Below the pieces are notes generated by a model. That model had not been told where the DNA came from. It did not search any database and was given only the letters and a program-made list of their open reading frames with translations. A program made the position numbers and the translations under genes. From positions 3,348,001-3,412,000 of the forward strand of contig OZ240213.1 in assembly GCA_965197555.1 (NCBI GenBank): 64,000 nucleotides of DNA, in the 5' to 3' direction. Below are positions 34,035 to 42,910 of the stretch, one piece after another. Within the stretch, counting starts at the first letter, position 1, and each line of letters opens with the position of its first letter. This DNA comes from G965197555 sp965197555. Its GTDB lineage: Bacteria > Chloroflexota > Dehalococcoidia > Lucifugimonadales > UBA3495.

Positions 34035-34388
34035 ATGGCAACAGAAGATAGAGCCAGGGAAGAGCCCTGTTTTGTAATCAGCGTGGCATCCCGCATGGTT
34101 GGAGTCCACGCCCAGACGCTGAGGTACTACGAACGAGTGGGCTTGGTATGGCCTTCCCGCACTGTGGGGCGGCAGCGCTTGTACTCCATCGCCGACATTG
34201 AACGTCTTCGTCGGGTCAAAGCTTTGACCGATGACATGGGGGTGAACCTTGCGGGAGCCGAAGTAGCCCTTAAACTCATGGGCCGGGTCGAAGAGCTCGA
34301 GCGAGAGGTCCAGCATCTAAAAGAGCAGATGCATCAACTCCAGACCGCTCGAGGCTCAACAGCCAACCGCGCCCAGTCGCATTCCTAA
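34035..34388 (+). CDS. hspR: HspR, MerR-type heat-shock repressor
   Basis: 117 residues. MerR helix-turn-helix: FVISVASRMVGVHAQTLRYYERVGLVWPSRTVGRQRLYSIADIERLRRVKALTDDMGVNLAGAEVALKL, then a coiled-coil dimerisation helix (VEELEREVQHLKEQMHQLQT). HspR with DnaK represses heat-shock genes through HAIR repeats in actinobacteria. Here it lies in the operon with a DnaJ-like protein and a Clp ATPase, and a HAIR-like site is on the divergent hsp20 promoter. It starts two bases after the co-chaperone stop. Confidence 0.92.
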   Translation: MATEDRAREEPCFVISVASRMVGVHAQTLRYYERVGLVWPSRTVGRQRLYSIADIERLRRVKALTDDMGVNLAGAEVALKLMGRVEELEREVQHLKEQMHQLQTARGSTANRAQSHS

Positions 34389-34405
34389 CCCAAGGAGAAC
34401 ACGCC

Positions 34406-36853
34406 ATGGTACTCAGACCTGAACAATTCACCGAGCAAGCCCAGACGGTATTGCACAACTCCCAGGAGTTAGTTAGGAAATACCGTCACAGCCAGTGGGA
34501 CGTGGAGCACATCCTCCTGGCCCTACTGGACCTGGAGCGGGGTTTACCAAGCGACATCCTGGCCGAACTGGGGGTGTCCACCGACGCTGTCAAGGCGCGT
34601 CTTCATCAAGTGCTTGAAGCCGCACCCAAGGTATCCCAAGAAACCACCCAGATCTATGCCACTCCCCGGGCAGCCCGCTTGCTGGACAACGCCAAACAGG
34701 AGTCGGAGCGGCTGAAGGACGACTTCATCGGGGCCGAGCACTTGTTCATTGCCGCAACCGTAGAATCTCAGGGGGACTCCGCCCAAGTGCTCAAGGAGTT
34801 CAGCATAGACCAGGAGCGCGTCTACCAGGCATTGATGGAAGTACGAGGCTCCCACCGGGTGGACGACCCCAGGGCCGAAAGCCATTATCGGTCTTTGGAA
34901 AAATACAGTATCGACCTGACCAAGATGGCTGAAGAAGGCAAACTGGACCCGGTGGTGGGTAGGGACGAAGAGATCCGCCAGGTTATGCAGACCTTGACCC
35001 GGCGGAAAAAGAACAACCCTGTGATCATTGGAGAGGCGGGGGTGGGCAAGACCGCCGTGGTTGAAGGGTTAGCGTCCCGGATCGTTAGTGGCGATGTCGC
35101 TGATTCCTTGAAAGGCCGTAAGGTCATAGCTTTGGACATGGGTGCCTTGGTAGCGGGCTCCAAGTTTCGAGGAGAATTCGAGGAGCGTCTGAAATCGGTG
35201 GTTGACGAGGTGAAGCAAGCGCAGCGCGAAGTCATCCTGTTCCTTGACGAGATCCACACCATGGTAGGCGCCGGCGCCGCCGAAGGCGGCATCGATGCCA
35301 GCAACCTGCTCAAGCCCGCCCTGGCCAGGGGTGAGCTGCAGTGCGTGGGCGCTACAACCTCCGATGAGTACCGCAGGCACATCGAAAAAGACACTGCTTT
35401 GGAGCGCCGCTTCCAGCCCGTGTTCTTGGAGGAACCCTCCACCGAAGAGACGGTAGAGATTCTCCGCGTGTTGCGGCCCCGGTATGAGGCGCACCACAAG
35501 GTCAGAATTGACGACTCAGCGCTGGTTGCAGCAGCCCGCCTGAGCGACCGGTACATAACCGGCCGCCAGCTACCGGATAAAGCAATTGACTTTATTGATG
35601 AGGCAGCCAGCAAAATACGCATCGACGCAGAGACGCTGCCCGCCGACCTGAAAGAATCCCAGGACCGGATTCGCCGCCTCGTCGATCAGGAAGAGGCAGC
35701 GGCCCAGCGCTCCGACTATGAGCGCGCCGCCCAGGTCCGCACCGAGCGGCTGCGCTTGGAGGAGGAGTTCGAGCCGGAGAAGCAACGCCTTCTATCGGAC
35801 CGGGACGTCGACATGGTAGTGAACGAACTGGACATCGCCTCCCTGGTTTCCAAATGGACCGGCATACCCGCTGGCCGTCTCTTGGAGGGGGAGGCCGAAC
35901 GACTGGTCAACATGGAGGACAATCTCCACAAGCGGCTCATAGGACAGGAGGAAGCCGTTGTGGCTGTATCTGAGGCTATTCGCCGGTCCCGTTCCGGTCT
36001 CAGCGACCCCAGGCGGCCCATTGGCAGCTTTATCTTCTTGGGCCCTACCGGCGTGGGTAAGACTGAGCTGGCCAAAGCCTTGGCCGAGTTCTTGTTTGAT
36101 GACGAGAGCAACATGGTGCGGGTCGACATGTCCGAGTACATGGAAAAGCACACCGTATCCCGCCTCATCGGAGCGCCGCCCGGGTACGTCGGCTACGACG
36201 AAGGAGGCCAGTTGACCGAGGCCGTCCGGCGGAGACCTTACAGGGTGGTCTTGTTTGACGAAGTGGAAAAAGCCCATCCGGATGTGTTCAACATCCTGCT
36301 CCAGATACTGGAGGACGGACGACTTACCGACGGCCACGGCCGCACCGTTGATTTCCGCAACACCGTGGTTATAATGACCAGCAACCTTGGGACGGAGGGA
36401 ATGCAGCGCCGACCCTTTGGCTTCCGCACCGACGGTCGCGATCAAGCGTCCGATGAGCAACAGCTCAGAGATTCGGTGAGTAACGCATTGAAGCGGGCGT
36501 TCCGTCCCGAGTTCTTGAATCGGATCGACGAGACCATCGTATTCCACCCACTGACGGCAGAGCAGATAGTGGAGATTGTTGGCCTCATGGCAAAGGACGT
36601 GCAAAACCGGCTGGTTGAGCGGGGTCTCACCTTTGAACTCACCACCGATGCAAGCCAATGGTTGGCCAAGGAAGGGTTCGACCCGGTGTACGGAGCTCGG
36701 CCGCTCCGGAGAGCCGTCCAGAGGAATCTGGAAAATGCTCTCTCTAAAGGAATTCTGTCCGGAGAGTTCCTCCCAGGCGACCATGTGGTAGTAGACGCAA
36801 CTAAGACCGGTTTGGTCTTGACTAAAGCGGTCGCCGAGGCCCTAACGATTTAG
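34406..36853 (+). CDS. clpC: Hsp100 AAA+ unfoldase, ClpC/ClpB type
   Basis: 815 residues. Clp N-domain (FTEQAQTVLHNSQELVRKYRHSQWDVEHILLALL), first AAA module with GEAGVGKTAVVEGLA and VILFLDEIHTMVGAG, and second with LGPTGVGKTELAKALAEFLFDD and VVLFDEVEKAHPDVFNILLQILEDGRLTDGHGR. The middle segment is short, with a UVR-like coiled coil (LVDQEEAAAQRSDYERAAQVRTERLRLEEEFE), much smaller than the ClpB M-domain. Together with the length this favours ClpC, a partner of ClpP, over ClpB. AAGGAGAA precedes the ATG. Last gene of the heat-shock operon. Confidence 0.92.
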   Translation: MVLRPEQFTEQAQTVLHNSQELVRKYRHSQWDVEHILLALLDLERGLPSDILAELGVSTDAVKARLHQVLEAAPKVSQETTQIYATPRAARLLDNAKQESERLKDDFIGAEHLFIAATVESQGDSAQVLKEFSIDQERVYQALMEVRGSHRVDDPRAESHYRSLEKYSIDLTKMAEEGKLDPVVGRDEEIRQVMQTLTRRKKNNPVIIGEAGVGKTAVVEGLASRIVSGDVADSLKGRKVIALDMGALVAGSKFRGEFEERLKSVVDEVKQAQREVILFLDEIHTMVGAGAAEGGIDASNLLKPALARGELQCVGATTSDEYRRHIEKDTALERRFQPVFLEEPSTEETVEILRVLRPRYEAHHKVRIDDSALVAAARLSDRYITGRQLPDKAIDFIDEAASKIRIDAETLPADLKESQDRIRRLVDQEEAAAQRSDYERAAQVRTERLRLEEEFEPEKQRLLSDRDVDMVVNELDIASLVSKWTGIPAGRLLEGEAERLVNMEDNLHKRLIGQEEAVVAVSEAIRRSRSGLSDPRRPIGSFIFLGPTGVGKTELAKALAEFLFDDESNMVRVDMSEYMEKHTVSRLIGAPPGYVGYDEGGQLTEAVRRRPYRVVLFDEVEKAHPDVFNILLQILEDGRLTDGHGRTVDFRNTVVIMTSNLGTEGMQRRPFGFRTDGRDQASDEQQLRDSVSNALKRAFRPEFLNRIDETIVFHPLTAEQIVEIVGLMAKDVQNRLVERGLTFELTTDASQWLAKEGFDPVYGARPLRRAVQRNLENALSKGILSGEFLPGDHVVVDATKTGLVLTKAVAEALTI

Positions 36854-36874
36854 CTCGATTCGAAGGCATACTGT

Positions 36875-37732
36875 ATGCTCCAAGCGGAACCTAGGGACAT
36901 CAATCTGTCCGGCGTGAACGTGCGCTACGTTCACGCCGGACAGGGTCCAGTGGTATTGCTCCTGCATGGCCTGGGCGCCTCGTCGATCACTTGGTGCCGC
37001 AACATTGTGCCTCTAGCCCAAGCGGGCTACACCGTTCTTGCTCTGGACTTGCCAGGCCATGGTGACTCGGACAAACCAAGTCACCTCAACTACGACCCAA
37101 TGGCCGCAGTCCATTTGATTCGCGATTTCATCGACGCGCTGGGAGTGAAGCGCCTATCTCTGGTTGGTAGCTCGGCGGGCGGCCTCATTGTGGGCCTATT
37201 TGCTCTTGAGCACCCCGATCGCGTGGACCGTTTAATATTGGTGGGTTCGGGCGGGATGGGGCGAAAAGTGGCATGGTTCCTCCGTTTGGTATCATTGCCC
37301 GTGGTTGGAGAGCTAGTCTACCAGCCTTGGCTGCACCGGAGGATTGGAGTGGCCAGGCAAATTTTTTACCGTCGTCCGCCGTTCCTAGACCAGGTACTGC
37401 CGGAATTGGACCGGGTCAGAAACTCCAATGGGGCCAGGCATGCCGCGCTGCGGTCCATACGCTCCAGCATCAATCACTTCGGTCTGAGGGAGCAACGTTA
37501 CATCGTCGACCGCCTAAAGGACTTGCCAGTGCCCCTTCTGACGGTTTGGGGTCAAAATGATATCGTGATTCCGGTAGCCCACGCCGAAACAGTGCGCAAA
37601 GACCTGCCCAACAGCGTGGTCCGGGTTTTGCCCGAGTGCGGTCATTGGCCCCACATGGAAAAAGCGGAGGAATTCAACGAGCTTCTAATCCAGTTTCTCA
37701 GGGGCGGCTCGGCCGACATTCCCGGGTCCTGA
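36875..37732 (+). CDS. Alpha/beta hydrolase
   Basis: 285 residues. Oxyanion-hole strand VVLLLHGLGASSITW, ALDLPGHGDSDKP, nucleophile elbow LVGSSAGGLIVGL (Ser in GxSxG-like GSSAG), VWGQNDIVIPVAHA (acid) and LPECGHWPHMEKAEEFNELL (His) give the complete catalytic triad. Lipase, esterase or C-C hydrolase activity cannot be told apart. The N-terminal codons contain a perfect 17-bp inverted repeat that would fold the mRNA just after the start. The VTT-domain gene follows six bases after the stop. Confidence 0.9.
   Translation: MLQAEPRDINLSGVNVRYVHAGQGPVVLLLHGLGASSITWCRNIVPLAQAGYTVLALDLPGHGDSDKPSHLNYDPMAAVHLIRDFIDALGVKRLSLVGSSAGGLIVGLFALEHPDRVDRLILVGSGGMGRKVAWFLRLVSLPVVGELVYQPWLHRRIGVARQIFYRRPPFLDQVLPELDRVRNSNGARHAALRSIRSSINHFGLREQRYIVDRLKDLPVPLLTVWGQNDIVIPVAHAETVRKDLPNSVVRVLPECGHWPHMEKAEEFNELLIQFLRGGSADIPGS
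36905..36943. repeat. Perfect 17-bp inverted repeat within the hydrolase 5' coding region
   Basis: CTGTCCGGCGTGAACGT (36905-36921), loop GCGCT, then its exact complement (36927-36943). It starts 30 bases after the start codon and encodes LSGVNVRYVHAGQ. Confidence 0.9.
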
Positions 37733-37737
37733 CAACC

Positions 37738-38325
37738 ATGCGGTTCGTCACCCGGGTTTCGTCTCGAGCGTCTCGGCTCAATTGGCGAAGCAGGGAAAAC
37801 CTCCTAAGGATAAGCATATTCCTGGCCGTTCTCGCGATAATGGGAACGGTCTTTCTGATGCGCGACCGGATTGGCCTGACCCAAGTGGGCTATGGCGGTG
37901 TGGCATTGGCGGCCCTGGTGGCCAGCGCCGGATTGATCATACCGGTCCCGGCGCTGGCAGCGGTTTGCACCGCAAGCCTGTTCCTGAACCCTTTGCTAGT
38001 AGGCGTGATCGCGGCGGCCAGCGAGTCGGTTGGGGAGCTCAGCGGGTACTTTCTGGGGTACAGCGGAAGAGGTGTGATCCACAACAGCCGGTTGTACATT
38101 CGGCTGGAGACCTGGATGCGTCGCCGCGGCTGGTTGGTCCTTTTTCTTGTGTCCCTGGTGCCCAACCCGGTGTTTGACGTTGTCGGTATCGTGGCGGGCG
38201 CCCTACGATACCCAATATTGGGCTTCCTGGGGATTATCTTGGCTGGCAAACTGGTCAAATTTATTGTGATTGCTTACGCCTGCGCCTTTAGCATAGAATG
38301 GCTAACTGACTTCTTAGGGCTTTAA
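37738..38325 (+). CDS. VTT/SNARE-associated-domain membrane protein (DedA-like)
   Basis: About 195 residues from the ATG at 37738, five bases after the hydrolase stop; a longer frame to 37636 lies inside that gene. Five hydrophobic segments are visible. The conserved SGYFLGYSGRGVIHN and LVLFLVSLVPNPVFDVVGIVAGALRYPILGFLGIILAGKLVKF stretches are the VTT core of the DedA/TVP38/YqaA group, inner-membrane proteins thought to scramble or transport lipids. The F-P-N-P-x-x-D block, where others have R-F-x-P, puts it nearest the YqaA/YdjX branch. Confidence 0.75.
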   Translation: MRFVTRVSSRASRLNWRSRENLLRISIFLAVLAIMGTVFLMRDRIGLTQVGYGGVALAALVASAGLIIPVPALAAVCTASLFLNPLLVGVIAAASESVGELSGYFLGYSGRGVIHNSRLYIRLETWMRRRGWLVLFLVSLVPNPVFDVVGIVAGALRYPILGFLGIILAGKLVKFIVIAYACAFSIEWLTDFLGL

Positions 38326-38353
38326 GGCTGACGGCCAGTAGACGGAGGTCCTT

Positions 38354-38878
38354 TTGATAAGGAGCCTAGACGGGAAGGAACCCAGAATTCACCCCTCAGC
38401 CTTCATTAGTGAAGCAGCTTATATCGTGGGTGACGTGGAGATAGGAGAGAACACCAGCGTGTGGCCCGGAGCCGTAATTCGCGGCGACTACGGGAAGATT
38501 ATCATCGGCAAAGGCTGCTCTATCCAGGACAACTGCGTGCTCCACACCGATGACTTCCTGGAATTGGGCGATAACGTGCTCATGACCCACGGCGCGGTGG
38601 TCCATGGCGGCACAGTCGGCAGCAACGTCCTCATCGGCGTCAACGCTGTATTGCTAGAGGACGCCCATGTTGGCAGCCATTGCCTGGTCGGGGCTTGCGC
38701 GGTGGTACGGGGCGAGGTACCCGATAATTCGCTGATCATCGGCGTTCCCGGCCAAGTACGGCCTTTGTCCGAAGCCCAAGCCGAGCGTCTCAAAGACCCA
38801 ACAGCAAACTACATCACAAACGCCAAGCGGTACATTGACGCCGGGCTGGGGCAGCAAATTCTCAAGGACTCCGGCTGA
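38354..38878 (+). CDS. Gamma-carbonic anhydrase family protein
   Basis: 174 residues, TTG start behind GGAGG (38344-38348). A left-handed beta helix made of hexapeptide repeats: IHPSAFISEAAYIVGDVEIGENTSVWPGAVIRGDYGKIIIGKGCSIQDNCVLHTDDFLELGDNVLMTHGAVVHGGTVGSNVLIGVNAVL. The three metal-ligand histidines (NCVLH, MTHGAVVHG) are all present, as in Cam/PaaY/YrdA proteins. It may be a carbonic anhydrase or an acyl-CoA-linked relative; it precedes a CoA-transferase gene by two bases. Confidence 0.9.
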   Translation: MIRSLDGKEPRIHPSAFISEAAYIVGDVEIGENTSVWPGAVIRGDYGKIIIGKGCSIQDNCVLHTDDFLELGDNVLMTHGAVVHGGTVGSNVLIGVNAVLLEDAHVGSHCLVGACAVVRGEVPDNSLIIGVPGQVRPLSEAQAERLKDPTANYITNAKRYIDAGLGQQILKDSG

Positions 38879-38880
38879 GG

Positions 38881-40113
38881 ATGGTGGAAAACAAACTACC
38901 ATTACCCCTGGAAGGCGTTCGAGTTCTGGACGTCACTCACATTGTGGCAGGCCCCTTTTGTGCCATGATCCTGGCGGACATGGGCGCCGAGGTGATCAAG
39001 ATTGAACGCCCCAAGGTTGGGGAGCGCTCCCGCAGCAACGGTCCCTTTGTTCAAGGACCAGAGGACCAGTGGGTTAGCGCCCGCTTCCTGGGGGTAAACC
39101 GTAACAAGAAAAGCGTCACGCTGGACCTGCGGGACCCGCGGTGCATTCTAGCGTTCCAGAACATGGTCACAGTATCCGACGTGATGCTGGACAACTGGGG
39201 CCCGGGGGCGCTGCGGCGTTTGGGGTTAGGGTACGACGTACTCCAGGGCCTTAACCCTGGTCTGATTTACGCGAGCATCACCGGCTATGGCGACCCCGAA
39301 GGAGCGGGCAGCGGGCCCTACTCCCATTGGCCGGCCAACAATCCCAGCGTTCAGGCCATGGGTGGATGGATGGAGGTGACCGGCTCACCCGGCGGCCCGC
39401 CCGAGATGGTCGGCGACAATATTGGTGACTCGGTACCTGGGGTCTGGACCGCCCTGGGAGTGCTGCTGGCATTGGAGACACGGCGCAAGACGGGAGCCGG
39501 ACAACACGTAGACATCTCCATGTATGACTGCATGGTGACCCACACCACCAGTAGCATGCCCTATTACCAGGCCACAGGCCAAATCACGGGACGAGCCCGG
39601 GAGAACATGATCACGGCCCAACTAACATTGCAGGCCAGGGATGGTTATGTTGTGTTGTCAGGAGCGGGAACGGAGCAAAAATGGATCGACCTGTGGCGGC
39701 TCATTGGCAGGGAGGACCTCATCCAGGACCCTCGATTCCTTGGTAATGCTAACAGCGGGGAGTTTTACTTCGACAACTATCTGCCCGCCATCGAGCAATG
39801 GTCCAAGGGCCAAAGCAAACACACTGTGGCCCAAAAGCTGATCGACATAGGCTTCTCCATGGGCGTGGTGCAAGACCAAGCGGACTTGGACATGTGCTCT
39901 CACCTGGAAAGGCGGGGAATGTTCGTCGACTCCGGGGACACTATGGGAGGGCATTTTCGCACTGTTAGAACACCAATCAAACTAACAGGCTCTGTGGATA
40001 CCCCCTTGGCTCCTCCGCCACTCCTGGGTGAGCACAACCATGAAATCTTGTGTGGAATTGGCGGGTTGTCTGAAAGTGCCTTGAGCCAAATGCAGGAAGA
40101 CGGCGTTATTTAG
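38881..40113 (+). CDS. Class III (CaiB/BaiF) CoA-transferase
   Basis: 410 residues. LEGVRVLDVTHIVAGPFCAMILADMGAEVIKIERPKVGERSR is the family N-terminus, VTLDLRDP and DNWGPGALRRLGLGYDVL follow, and QHVDISMYDCMV carries the expected catalytic Asp. Transfers CoA between carboxylic acids by a mixed-anhydride mechanism; substrate not predictable. It begins two bases after the gamma-carbonic anhydrase stop, suggesting one transcript. Confidence 0.92.
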   Translation: MVENKLPLPLEGVRVLDVTHIVAGPFCAMILADMGAEVIKIERPKVGERSRSNGPFVQGPEDQWVSARFLGVNRNKKSVTLDLRDPRCILAFQNMVTVSDVMLDNWGPGALRRLGLGYDVLQGLNPGLIYASITGYGDPEGAGSGPYSHWPANNPSVQAMGGWMEVTGSPGGPPEMVGDNIGDSVPGVWTALGVLLALETRRKTGAGQHVDISMYDCMVTHTTSSMPYYQATGQITGRARENMITAQLTLQARDGYVVLSGAGTEQKWIDLWRLIGREDLIQDPRFLGNANSGEFYFDNYLPAIEQWSKGQSKHTVAQKLIDIGFSMGVVQDQADLDMCSHLERRGMFVDSGDTMGGHFRTVRTPIKLTGSVDTPLAPPPLLGEHNHEILCGIGGLSESALSQMQEDGVI

Positions 40114-40160
40114 GACGGGGGCGCGAGCTTCGCTCCTTCGGTAGCGGATAAATAGCCCGG

Positions 40161-40189
40161 TTCTCACTCATTCGCTGACCACCTATAAT
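40161..40189 (+). promoter_or_regulatory. Promoter of hisS
   Basis: TTCTCA (40161-40166), 17-base spacer, TATAAT (40184-40189). The TTG start of hisS is at 40227 with AGGAGAA about ten bases upstream. Confidence 0.45.
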
Positions 40190-40226
40190 ATGTCTTAACC
40201 AATCCTCCAAATAGGAGAATAGCTAC

Positions 40227-41489
40227 TTGTACCGAGCGCCCCGCGGCACCTCCGATCTGCTGCCGGAGGAGCAGAAATACTGGCGTTATATCGAGTCCAA
40301 GGCTGCTGGCCTAGCCGGGAGATACGGCTACGGCCGGATCGACACCCCCGCGTTCGAAGACTCAGACCTGTTTGTCCGCTCCGTGGGGGAGGGAACGGAT
40401 ATTGTCGAGAAAGAGATGTACACCTTCGAGGACCGAGGTGGTGACAGCATCACCCTCCGGCCTGAAGGTACGGCCCCAGTGTGCCGGGCATACCTGGAGC
40501 ACGGCATGCACAACCTGCCCCAGCCGGTCAGGATGTATTACTTTTGCCCTGTGTTCCGCTACGAGCGCCCCCAGGCAGGCCGCTTCCGCCAACACCATCA
40601 ATTTGGAGTAGAAGCCTTGGGCGACGCCGATCCCTCGGTGGACGCCGAGGTAATCGAGCTGGCATGGCAATTGGTGCTGGCCTTGGGGTTACGAGATATC
40701 CGGTTGATGGTGAACAGCATCGGCGACTCCCAGTGCCGCCCCGGCTACGTTGGTGAGCTACGGGGGTATTATTCCGGCCACGTGGAGCGCCTGTGCGAGG
40801 ACTGCCGGGACCGGTTAGGTCGAAATCCCCTCCGGCTTCTGGACTGTAAGGTTGAGACCTGCCAAGCTCTCGGCAACGCGGCCCCCAGGTCGGCCGACCA
40901 CTTGTGTCAGGATTGCCTTGACCACTGGACTCGGCTCCAAGGCTACTTGAAGACCATGGACTTACCTTACGAGGTCGATCACAGATTGGTCCGCGGCCTG
41001 GACTACTACACCCGTACGGTGTTCGAGTTGCAGCCGCTGGAAGGCGGGTCCCAGTCCACTATCTGCGGCGGGGGAAGGTACGACGGCCTGATTGAGACCC
41101 TCGGCGGCCGGCCAACACCCGGCATCGGGTTCGCTACGGGGATGGAGCGATTGACTCTGAACCTCAAGATGAGCGAGGTGCCGATACCGTCGGAAGCAGC
41201 CCCCAAGTATCTGGTGGCCAACGTCGGCGACGGAGCCCGGGCCGCCGCCCTTGACCTTTCCGTCAAGCTACGCCGGGCGGGAGTTGGAGCCATCCTTAGC
41301 AGCGGCACCAGGGGGTTGCGGGGCCAAATGAGGCAAGCCAACGCGCTGGCCATTCCTTACGCTCTCATCCTGGGAGATGCCGAGCTGGAGAAAGGCGAGG
41401 TGGTGGTCCGGGACATGAGCGCCTCGACTCAAGAGTCCGTTTCACTAACCGATTTCCTCGCCGGGCTGAGCACTGCGGGGCCCGCCTAG
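40227..41489 (+). CDS. hisS: Histidyl-tRNA synthetase
   Basis: 420 residues. Class II synthetase: motif 1 region APRGTSDLLPEEQKYWRYIES, motif 2 MYYFCPVFRYERPQAGRFRQHHQFGVEALG, histidine-A LVRGLDYYTRTVFEL, motif 3 GIGFATGMERLTL, and a C-terminal anticodon-binding domain starting at PKYLVANVGDGARAAAL. TTG start chosen because YRAPRGTSDLL is the standard N-terminus. A four-Cys pair set (CEDCRDRLGRNPLRLLDC, later CQDC) is common in this family's insertion. Confidence 0.95.
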   Translation: MYRAPRGTSDLLPEEQKYWRYIESKAAGLAGRYGYGRIDTPAFEDSDLFVRSVGEGTDIVEKEMYTFEDRGGDSITLRPEGTAPVCRAYLEHGMHNLPQPVRMYYFCPVFRYERPQAGRFRQHHQFGVEALGDADPSVDAEVIELAWQLVLALGLRDIRLMVNSIGDSQCRPGYVGELRGYYSGHVERLCEDCRDRLGRNPLRLLDCKVETCQALGNAAPRSADHLCQDCLDHWTRLQGYLKTMDLPYEVDHRLVRGLDYYTRTVFELQPLEGGSQSTICGGGRYDGLIETLGGRPTPGIGFATGMERLTLNLKMSEVPIPSEAAPKYLVANVGDGARAAALDLSVKLRRAGVGAILSSGTRGLRGQMRQANALAIPYALILGDAELEKGEVVVRDMSASTQESVSLTDFLAGLSTAGPA

Positions 41490-41695
41490 TCTGACTCACC
41501 TCCATCGCTCCCTGTTACCTCTTTACCTCGTTGCGCCACGTACCCAGCTCCAGTCACTGACACCGGCTTATTGAAAGTGCCGGAGATTCCGTAGAACATG
41601 TGTGCGTGTTGTAGACGTTACTGTTGGCCTTGCCATCAGTTGATGGCCAGCCGCCGAGTTCACTCGACAGTAAACGGGCAAGAGGAGCGGGCCTG

Positions 41696-41923
41696 ATGTT
41701 GAATTTGTACTACCGGGGATACGTCATACACCAAGATATTCGGTCTATTTGTTACACTATCTACGGCCAACGCCCGGAGCGGCCCCCGCTAGCCAGCAGT
41801 ATCAGCGCTTTAGCCTCCATGCAGTGGATCGACGGACACGTCGGACTCACCGATGCTTCAATTAGCCGACGCCGCTCCCAGGGGTTAGTCCCCTCTTCAG
41901 AACAGCGGCAGCCAATAGCTTAA
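41696..41923 (+). CDS. Small hypothetical protein
   Basis: 75 residues from the ATG at 41696, preceded by AGAGGAGCGG with good spacing. The sequence MLNLYYRGYVIHQDIRSICYTIYGQRPERPPL looks like a compact beta-rich domain and has normal codon use, but I recognise no family. A longer frame from 41624 is possible. It stands alone between hisS and a cyclase gene. Probably real, weak evidence. Confidence 0.4.
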   Translation: MLNLYYRGYVIHQDIRSICYTIYGQRPERPPLASSISALASMQWIDGHVGLTDASISRRRSQGLVPSSEQRQPIA

Positions 41924-42046
41924 TTTATCAATACTGGGCCGGGTTCCAACAAGACCACCGATGCTATATGGAGGGTTTCGGCCACAGTCGCGCCACCGGT
42001 GGCTGGCACGTAACGTCTTGTTGGACATCCTTCACAATAGACAGCT

Positions 42047-42784
42047 TTGTCCTACCAGGAGCACATACCCGAGCCTGGCATAACTAAGTCCATCAGTTAC
42101 CGCCAGGTAGTGGACCTTAGCCATCCTATTCATCCGGGGATGCCAAGATGGCCTGGCGACCCGCCGGTGACGTTTCAGGATGCAGCAGACCGGGCCACCC
42201 AGGGTTACTACCTCCGGGGTTTTTCCATGGGAGAGCACACCGGTACCCACCTGAACGCGCCGATAGCGTTTCACCCAGGTGGAGTTGGCGTTGAGGCCAT
42301 AGACGTCGCTACCTTGGTCGCCCCCGCCATCGTCATCGATGTCCGGGGCCAGGTGGCGGGAGATCGGAACTATGCCCTGACGCCAGCAGAAGTGGAAGCA
42401 TGGGAGCAGAAGCACGGGCGAATCGCCGAAAGCCACTTGGTGCTTCTACTGACGGGGTGGTCTGAGAGGTGGCACAACCCCCGCGCCTACTTTGGGTACG
42501 ACAACAACAGCCCTCAATTCCCTGGGTTTGGGTCCGAAGCCGCCGTGATGCTGTTAGCGGAGCGGAAAGCTGCAGGTTTAGGGACTGACACTCCAGGTGT
42601 GGAACCAGGACAAGATACCGAGTTTCAGGTCAACAAATTAGCCCTGGCGAGCCAACGCATCGTCCTTGAGAATCTGACAAACCTTGATCAGATGCCTCCC
42701 GTCGGCGCCACTCTGGTCATAGGCATATTGCGCTTGATCGGTGGCAGCGGATCACCTGTGTCTGCGCTCGCTCTCATTCCCTGA
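42047..42784 (+). CDS. Cyclase / kynurenine-formamidase-like hydrolase
   Basis: 245 residues; TTG at 42047 is the best available start. The family motif normally reads HxGTHxDxP; here it is HTGTHLNAP (His64, His68, Asn70), so the metal-binding Asp is Asn. Other landmarks are VVDLSHPIHPGMPRWPGDPPV, LLLTGWSERW, GFGSEAAVMLLAERKAAGLGTDTPGVEPG and LENLTNLDQMPPVGATLVIGILRLIGGSGSPVSALAL, all typical of the family. Metal use may be altered. A 12-bp tandem duplication and an inverted repeat follow the stop. Confidence 0.88.
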   Translation: MSYQEHIPEPGITKSISYRQVVDLSHPIHPGMPRWPGDPPVTFQDAADRATQGYYLRGFSMGEHTGTHLNAPIAFHPGGVGVEAIDVATLVAPAIVIDVRGQVAGDRNYALTPAEVEAWEQKHGRIAESHLVLLLTGWSERWHNPRAYFGYDNNSPQFPGFGSEAAVMLLAERKAAGLGTDTPGVEPGQDTEFQVNKLALASQRIVLENLTNLDQMPPVGATLVIGILRLIGGSGSPVSALALIP

Positions 42785-42786
42785 AG

Positions 42787-42855
42787 AAATGCCCTGAAAA
42801 ATGCCCTGAAAAAATTCAGCGGTCCAGGTGACCGAGGCCACAAGGGCCGCTGAAT
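42787..42855. repeat. 12-bp tandem duplication and inverted repeat after the cyclase gene
   Basis: AAATGCCCTGAA occurs twice in tandem (42787-42798, 42799-42810), then ATTCAGCGG (42814-42822) pairs with CCGCTGAAT (42847-42855) over a 24-base loop. Possible transcription end for the cyclase and the convergent GlcG/HbpS gene. Confidence 0.5.
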
Positions 42856-42910
42856 AATGACTAGGACGAGAATAGAATATCTGGTTTGGATTTAAAACCA
42901 ATGACTAGGG

